This document shows positions 6,476-9,045 of a stretch of DNA of 9,045 nucleotides, piece after piece; the stretch's first letter is position 1, and each line of letters begins with the position of its first letter. Source of the DNA: JBCCBI01 sp039034155. GTDB taxonomy: Bacteria; Deinococcota; Deinococci; Deinococcales; Trueperaceae. Location: assembly GCA_039034155.1 (NCBI GenBank), contig JBCCBI010000221.1, forward strand, positions 1 to 9,045, read 5' to 3'. Both the position numbers and the translations under genes were made by a program. Under the pieces are notes generated by a model. That model had not been told where the DNA came from. It made no database searches and saw only the letters and a program-made list of their open reading frames with translations.

Positions 6476-7513
6476 TCAAGAAGCGTTAGGGCCAAGCCCT
6501 AAGAACCACTGTTCACTCGATTTGCTTTTACCAAGTCTCACAAGCCCTTTTTTCTGAGCTGCGCTTACCTTGTTGCGGAAATCACTACCAGCACTAAAGC
6601 CGTGGCGCGTTTTAAGTTCTTGGACCAGCTTATTAAGGGGTTGAGGTTTACCTGCTTCACGCAAAATAGCAATAAGCCAATCAATCTCTTGAGCAACGCC
6701 ACTTGCAGTTGCTGCTGTACTGGGTTTAGGGCTAGCTGGGACAGCTGTATTGGAAAGTGGTTTGGGTGCTCCAGAAGGTAGCTTAGAAACCATAGTCTGA
6801 CCCTCTTGGGTAAGGCTTACGCGCCCTGCTCGTTCCATCTGGGTCATAAAATCTTGGAATGAAATATTAAAACTGCCCGGATTAAAGTTGTAAAGATGCA
6901 ACATAACGTGCTCGAGATTTGCCAGTGAAAGCCCTTTGCTCTTAGCTTGTTTTAGAAGCTCTTCGGCCCAACCAAAGGCATCTTCTAAGCCTGCGCGGTT
7001 GATGTTGGGTGGTAAGTCGTCTTCAGCAGCTTGGAGGAGTCCGCCGATATCCCGGTCGTAGTAAAGGGTTTCGTCAGCAGCATCACTGAGGGCATTGGCG
7101 CTGGTATCACTCACTTGCACAACGATGACCCGACGGCGGTTGCGCTTGACAACATTGGCAACATGTACAAGGTCTTCACTGTTGCTAAGCAGCACAAATA
7201 CAGTTAGCTCACCGCGTGTGTGGCACAGGTCAACGGCCTCAGCAGCAAGGCGTATATTGGCACTGCTGTTGTGCTCTTCGTCGTCTGGCATATCGACATG
7301 AATAGCTTCAATGCCGTGTTTGTGAAGCGATAGGCCGTCTGTCTGGAAAAGGTTGCTGGTCCAGTCAGCGTAGGCCCTGGCGACAATACGCGGTCCGTAG
7401 CGCTCGAGCGCTGCCAGAATTTTGTCGATATCAGGTGAGGTATTGTAGGTATTCTCGAGCTTGTGTTTGAAATCAGCCCAATCTACAAAGACAGCAACGC
7501 CACCCCTAGCCAC
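6476..7513 (-). CDS. NYN/PIN-fold protein with C-terminal OST-HTH (LOTUS)-like and winged-helix-like modules
   Basis: A protein of about 345 residues, likely to act on or bind RNA. Residues 4-155 resemble an NYN (PIN-like nuclease) domain: strand VAVFVDWADF with D11 and D14, then strand TVFVLLSNSEDL with D114, then VIVVQVSD. Acidic positions usual in active members look changed: N86 where a K-x-x-D motif would place Asp, and SNSED for SGDSD. Residues about 178-245 resemble an OST-HTH/LOTUS module, residues 246-274 form a Pro/Ala/Ser linker, and residues 276-342 form a second winged-helix-like unit. Start choice: GAGG at 7523-7520 lies 6 nt before GTG 7513 but directly abuts the alternative TTG at 7519, so GTG is preferred (TTG would add two residues). 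Domain names rest on visual similarity; the RNA target is unknown. Confidence 0.75.
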   Translation of the reverse strand: MARGGVAVFVDWADFKHKLENTYNTSPDIDKILAALERYGPRIVARAYADWTSNLFQTDGLSLHKHGIEAIHVDMPDDEEHNSSANIRLAAEAVDLCHTRGELTVFVLLSNSEDLVHVANVVKRNRRRVIVVQVSDTSANALSDAADETLYYDRDIGGLLQAAEDDLPPNINRAGLEDAFGWAEELLKQAKSKGLSLANLEHVMLHLYNFNPGSFNISFQDFMTQMERAGRVSLTQEGQTMVSKLPSGAPKPLSNTAVPASPKPSTAATASGVAQEIDWLIAILREAGKPQPLNKLVQELKTRHGFSAGSDFRNKVSAAQKKGLVRLGKSKSSEQWFLGLGPNAS

Positions 7514-7977
7514 AAACAACCTCAGCCGTTAGTACAACGTTTGTCATATTGGTTTGATCAAGATTGTCCTCAGCACCTTCATGCAGCCTTCCACTCATAA
7601 AATTTACTATAACAGGTTGTTTCCCTAAAGACGACCAAATTGTCACGTAAGCAAGCTAAATATACTCGTTGAAAGTGAAAAAATTCAACAACTAAAATAA
7701 TCTTGCCACAAACTACATCAGCAGTTGTGTTGACAGTTAGAGCTGACACAGTGCTGACATCCAACTTATATGAATACAGTGACTGCTTTAGCAAGATGTG
7801 AAATTTGTAGTCATAAAGCGTTATGTAAGTCTTTTTGGGGTCAAAGCTTGATCTTCAAATGACTCAGTTATTAAATGCTTTGATGACAGAGGCTAGTAAT
7901 TTTGAGCATAGGTTAGAGTGCATGATGTGTGCTAATTGTCGTTTCGTGCTCATTTGTACAAGGCTAAAATTAGCTAA

Positions 7978-8018
7978 GTAGTTCATCACCATATTTTAGG
8001 TAGTTCATCACCATATTT
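7978..8018 (+). repeat. Two 19-bp perfect direct repeats, 22-bp period, upstream of the coiled-coil lipoprotein gene
   Basis: GTAGTTCATCACCATATTT occurs at 7978-7996 and again, identical, at 8000-8018. The 22-bp period is close to two helical turns, so bound proteins would sit on about the same face of the DNA. The second copy ends 46 bp before ATG 8065, next to a possible -10 TAACTA at 8026-8031. The arrangement suggests tandem regulator sites; a chance slippage duplication is the alternative. No other copy is seen in the window. Confidence 0.65.
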
Positions 8019-8051
8019 ACTTTGTAACTAACTGCGTTAAGCAGGGTATTC

Positions 8052-8058
8052 AAGGAGG
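8052..8058 (+). promoter_or_regulatory. Ribosome binding site AAGGAGG for ATG 8065
   Basis: This near-perfect Shine-Dalgarno lies 6 nt before ATG 8065. It predicts efficient translation, as expected for an abundant envelope lipoprotein. Confidence 0.88.
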
Positions 8059-8064
8059 AAAACC

Positions 8065-8997
8065 ATGCGTAAGCAACACGGGCTTAAATACGGAACCTTA
8101 GTACTCATGATCGGTGCGGCTCTACTGGCAAGTTGCGCACCGTCATCTTCAGAAAGTGATGAGATGATGATGGCAAGTATGCAAACTGACAACGATGCGT
8201 TGCGTCAGGAACTTGCCATACTCCGTGATGAGTTAACGGCTAGCCAAGCTGAACTTGCGACCACACAAGCCGACCTTGAAACGTCTGAAGCGCGTGTTGA
8301 GCAACTTACCAGCGCACGGTTATATCTACGTGAACAAGTTGTTGAAGCGCGCGAAGAGGCTGAGAGTTTAGAAGCCACCGTGGAGCAACTGACTGCTGCT
8401 CGCGCTTATTTGCGTGACGAGTTAGTTGAGGCTCGCAACGAAGGTGACGCTCTAGCCGAGGAACTTGTTGTCTTTGAAGCTCGTCGTACCTACTTGCAAG
8501 GCGAGCTGGTTGAAGCCCGCAGCGAGCGAGACGAACTACAAGCAGCTAACATGGCGATGACGACAGAAGTAGGCAGCTTGCGTGCTAGTGATGCAACGTT
8601 GCGCAGCCAAGTGAGTATGCTCGAGGCAGAAGTGCGCGGCTTACGTGCTGAATTAGCAACCGCAAGTGGCAGCGTTGTTCTACAAAACGAGGCGATGAGC
8701 TTGCGTACCGACAACAGCCGCTTAAGTAGCGAACTAGCTCGCACAAGTGTGTTGGTAACCCGTAGCGAAGAGCGTTTAGTGGCTATCAACGAAGAAAATG
8801 CCCGTTTGCGCAGAGACATTACCCAAGTTCAGCAAACAGCTCAAGTTCAGCTCGAGCAACTTATTGCCTTACAAGGCGAGTACGACGCACTAACTGTGCG
8901 CTGTGAGCACGCCGAACCCATGATGACCACACCTGCACCAGCACCTATGATGACCACACCTGCAGCTCGTCCAACTGCACCTAGTAGCGAAAAGTAG
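8065..8997 (+). CDS. Coiled-coil lipoprotein with three 28-residue repeats
   Basis: This 310-residue exported protein has a lipoprotein signal peptide at residues 1-23 (hydrophobic TLVLMIGAALLA, lipobox LASC, lipidated Cys24). A short Ser/Met linker follows. Residues about 40-275 are almost entirely charged heptad-rich helix, predicted as a long coiled coil. Within it a 28-residue unit, four heptads, occurs three times starting near 78, 106 and 134, with the core (A/S)R-x-YL-x-x-(E/Q)-(L/V)-VEAR. Cys280 could form a disulfide. The tail (285-310) is Pro/Thr/Ala-rich with a duplicated PMMTTPA unit. It resembles periplasmic coiled-coil spacers in general, but I recognise no specific family; a structural role tethered to a membrane is inference. 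The gene has an excellent ribosome binding site and a 19-bp direct repeat upstream. Confidence 0.88.
   Translation: MRKQHGLKYGTLVLMIGAALLASCAPSSSESDEMMMASMQTDNDALRQELAILRDELTASQAELATTQADLETSEARVEQLTSARLYLREQVVEAREEAESLEATVEQLTAARAYLRDELVEARNEGDALAEELVVFEARRTYLQGELVEARSERDELQAANMAMTTEVGSLRASDATLRSQVSMLEAEVRGLRAELATASGSVVLQNEAMSLRTDNSRLSSELARTSVLVTRSEERLVAINEENARLRRDITQVQQTAQVQLEQLIALQGEYDALTVRCEHAEPMMTTPAPAPMMTTPAARPTAPSSEK
8296..8547 (+). repeat. Three 84-bp in-frame repeats coding for the 28-residue coiled-coil unit
   Basis: The encoded units start near residues 78, 106 and 134, with the YL pair at 87/88, 115/116 and 143/144, an exact spacing of 28. The third copy is the most diverged (VFEARRTYLQGELVEAR). 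This indicates duplication of four heptads, which preserves coiled-coil register. Confidence 0.75.
8917..8970 (+). repeat. 27-bp tandem duplication encoding PMMTTPAPA / PMMTTPAAR
   Basis: Two adjacent 27-bp units at 8917-8943 and 8944-8970 share almost identical DNA over the CCATGATGACCACACCTGCA-type segment. They form the start of the disordered C-terminal tail of the coiled-coil lipoprotein. The near identity suggests a recent slippage event. Confidence 0.7.
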
Positions 8998-9004
8998 AGA
9001 AGCG

Positions 9005-9024
9005 GATTACAGTCTGTAGTCTTT
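9005..9024 (+). terminator. Possible weak terminator after the coiled-coil lipoprotein gene
   Basis: The arms 9005-9011 and 9015-9021 pair over 7 positions including one wobble, around a 3-nt loop, followed by only TTT. It is 7 nt after the stop codon, the right place, but low in GC and with a short T run. Confidence 0.3.
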
Positions 9025-9045
9025 GATAGATGATCTAGTATTGAT

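Larger units (their letters stand above)
7514..8064. other. AT-rich divergent intergenic region
   Basis: About 550 bp lie between two divergently transcribed genes and should carry both promoters. I see no convincing gene. A minus-strand open frame at 7579-7794 starts with TTG, lacks a Shine-Dalgarno and has no recognisable motif. Visible structure includes TCAAAGC at 7841-7847 paired with GCTTTGA at 7877-7883, the palindrome TTGTACAA at 7954-7961, a TAAAAT at 7965-7970, and the 19-bp direct repeat at 7978-8018. A small RNA here cannot be excluded by eye. Confidence 0.5.

Noticed and set aside
7730..7735. Second perfect TTGACA on the plus strand
   Set aside because: No -10-like hexamer at the right distance (7752-7760 is GC-rich); over 300 bp from the next start codon.
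7579..7794. 71-residue minus-strand open frame in the AT-rich intergenic region
   Set aside because: TTG start without a Shine-Dalgarno, no recognisable motif, and composition like the surrounding non-coding DNA.
8490..8819. 109-residue minus-strand frame opposite the coiled-coil lipoprotein gene
   Set aside because: Composition (Ser, Leu, Arg, Ala) is what the antisense of a Glu/Leu/Ala-rich coiled coil gives; no start signal.

Overview
The window looks like a piece of a bacterial chromosome of moderate GC (a little under half by eye). It has ordinary Shine-Dalgarno sites, two lipobox lipoproteins and two-component/c-di-GMP proteins. It shows no tRNA, rRNA, insertion sequence, phage gene or CRISPR array. 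The lineage cannot be fixed from the sequence. The small stand-alone metalloenzyme, its possible leaderless start and the NYN/winged-helix protein would fit Deinococcota (Truepera-like), but that is a low-confidence guess.

Layout: positions 1-99 (minus) hold a start-less scrap of an RTX (calcium-binding nonapeptide) coding sequence running off the left edge. Positions 334-1740 (plus) encode a beta-rich surface lipoprotein, closed by a strong UUCG-tetraloop terminator. Positions 1835-2743 (plus) encode a compact alkaline-phosphatase-superfamily metalloenzyme. It converges on a minus-strand signalling pair: 6140-4044 (REC-degenerate GGDEF-EAL) followed by 3985-2765 (REC-histidine kinase). Upstream on the minus strand, 7513-6476 encodes an NYN-fold protein with two helix-turn-helix-like modules. 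It is separated from the divergent plus-strand gene 8065-8997, a coiled-coil lipoprotein, by about 550 bp of AT-rich DNA that contains a 19-bp direct repeat.

How the genes may work together: the kinase and the c-di-GMP protein have clearly related receiver domains followed by similar signalling helices, and both are soluble proteins with no sensor domain. The simplest reading is a cytoplasmic phosphorelay that sets c-di-GMP hydrolysis. The EAL site is intact, while the GGDEF motif has become HADEF and the I-site arginine is missing. The two lipoproteins could be envelope outputs, but nothing in the sequence proves that link.

The features most worth a second look are the 57-residue insertion inside the receiver of the EAL protein, the altered acidic residues of the NYN domain, the 22-bp-period operator-like repeat at 7978-8018, the unusually frequent CTCGAG palindrome (13 copies), and the RTX remnant.
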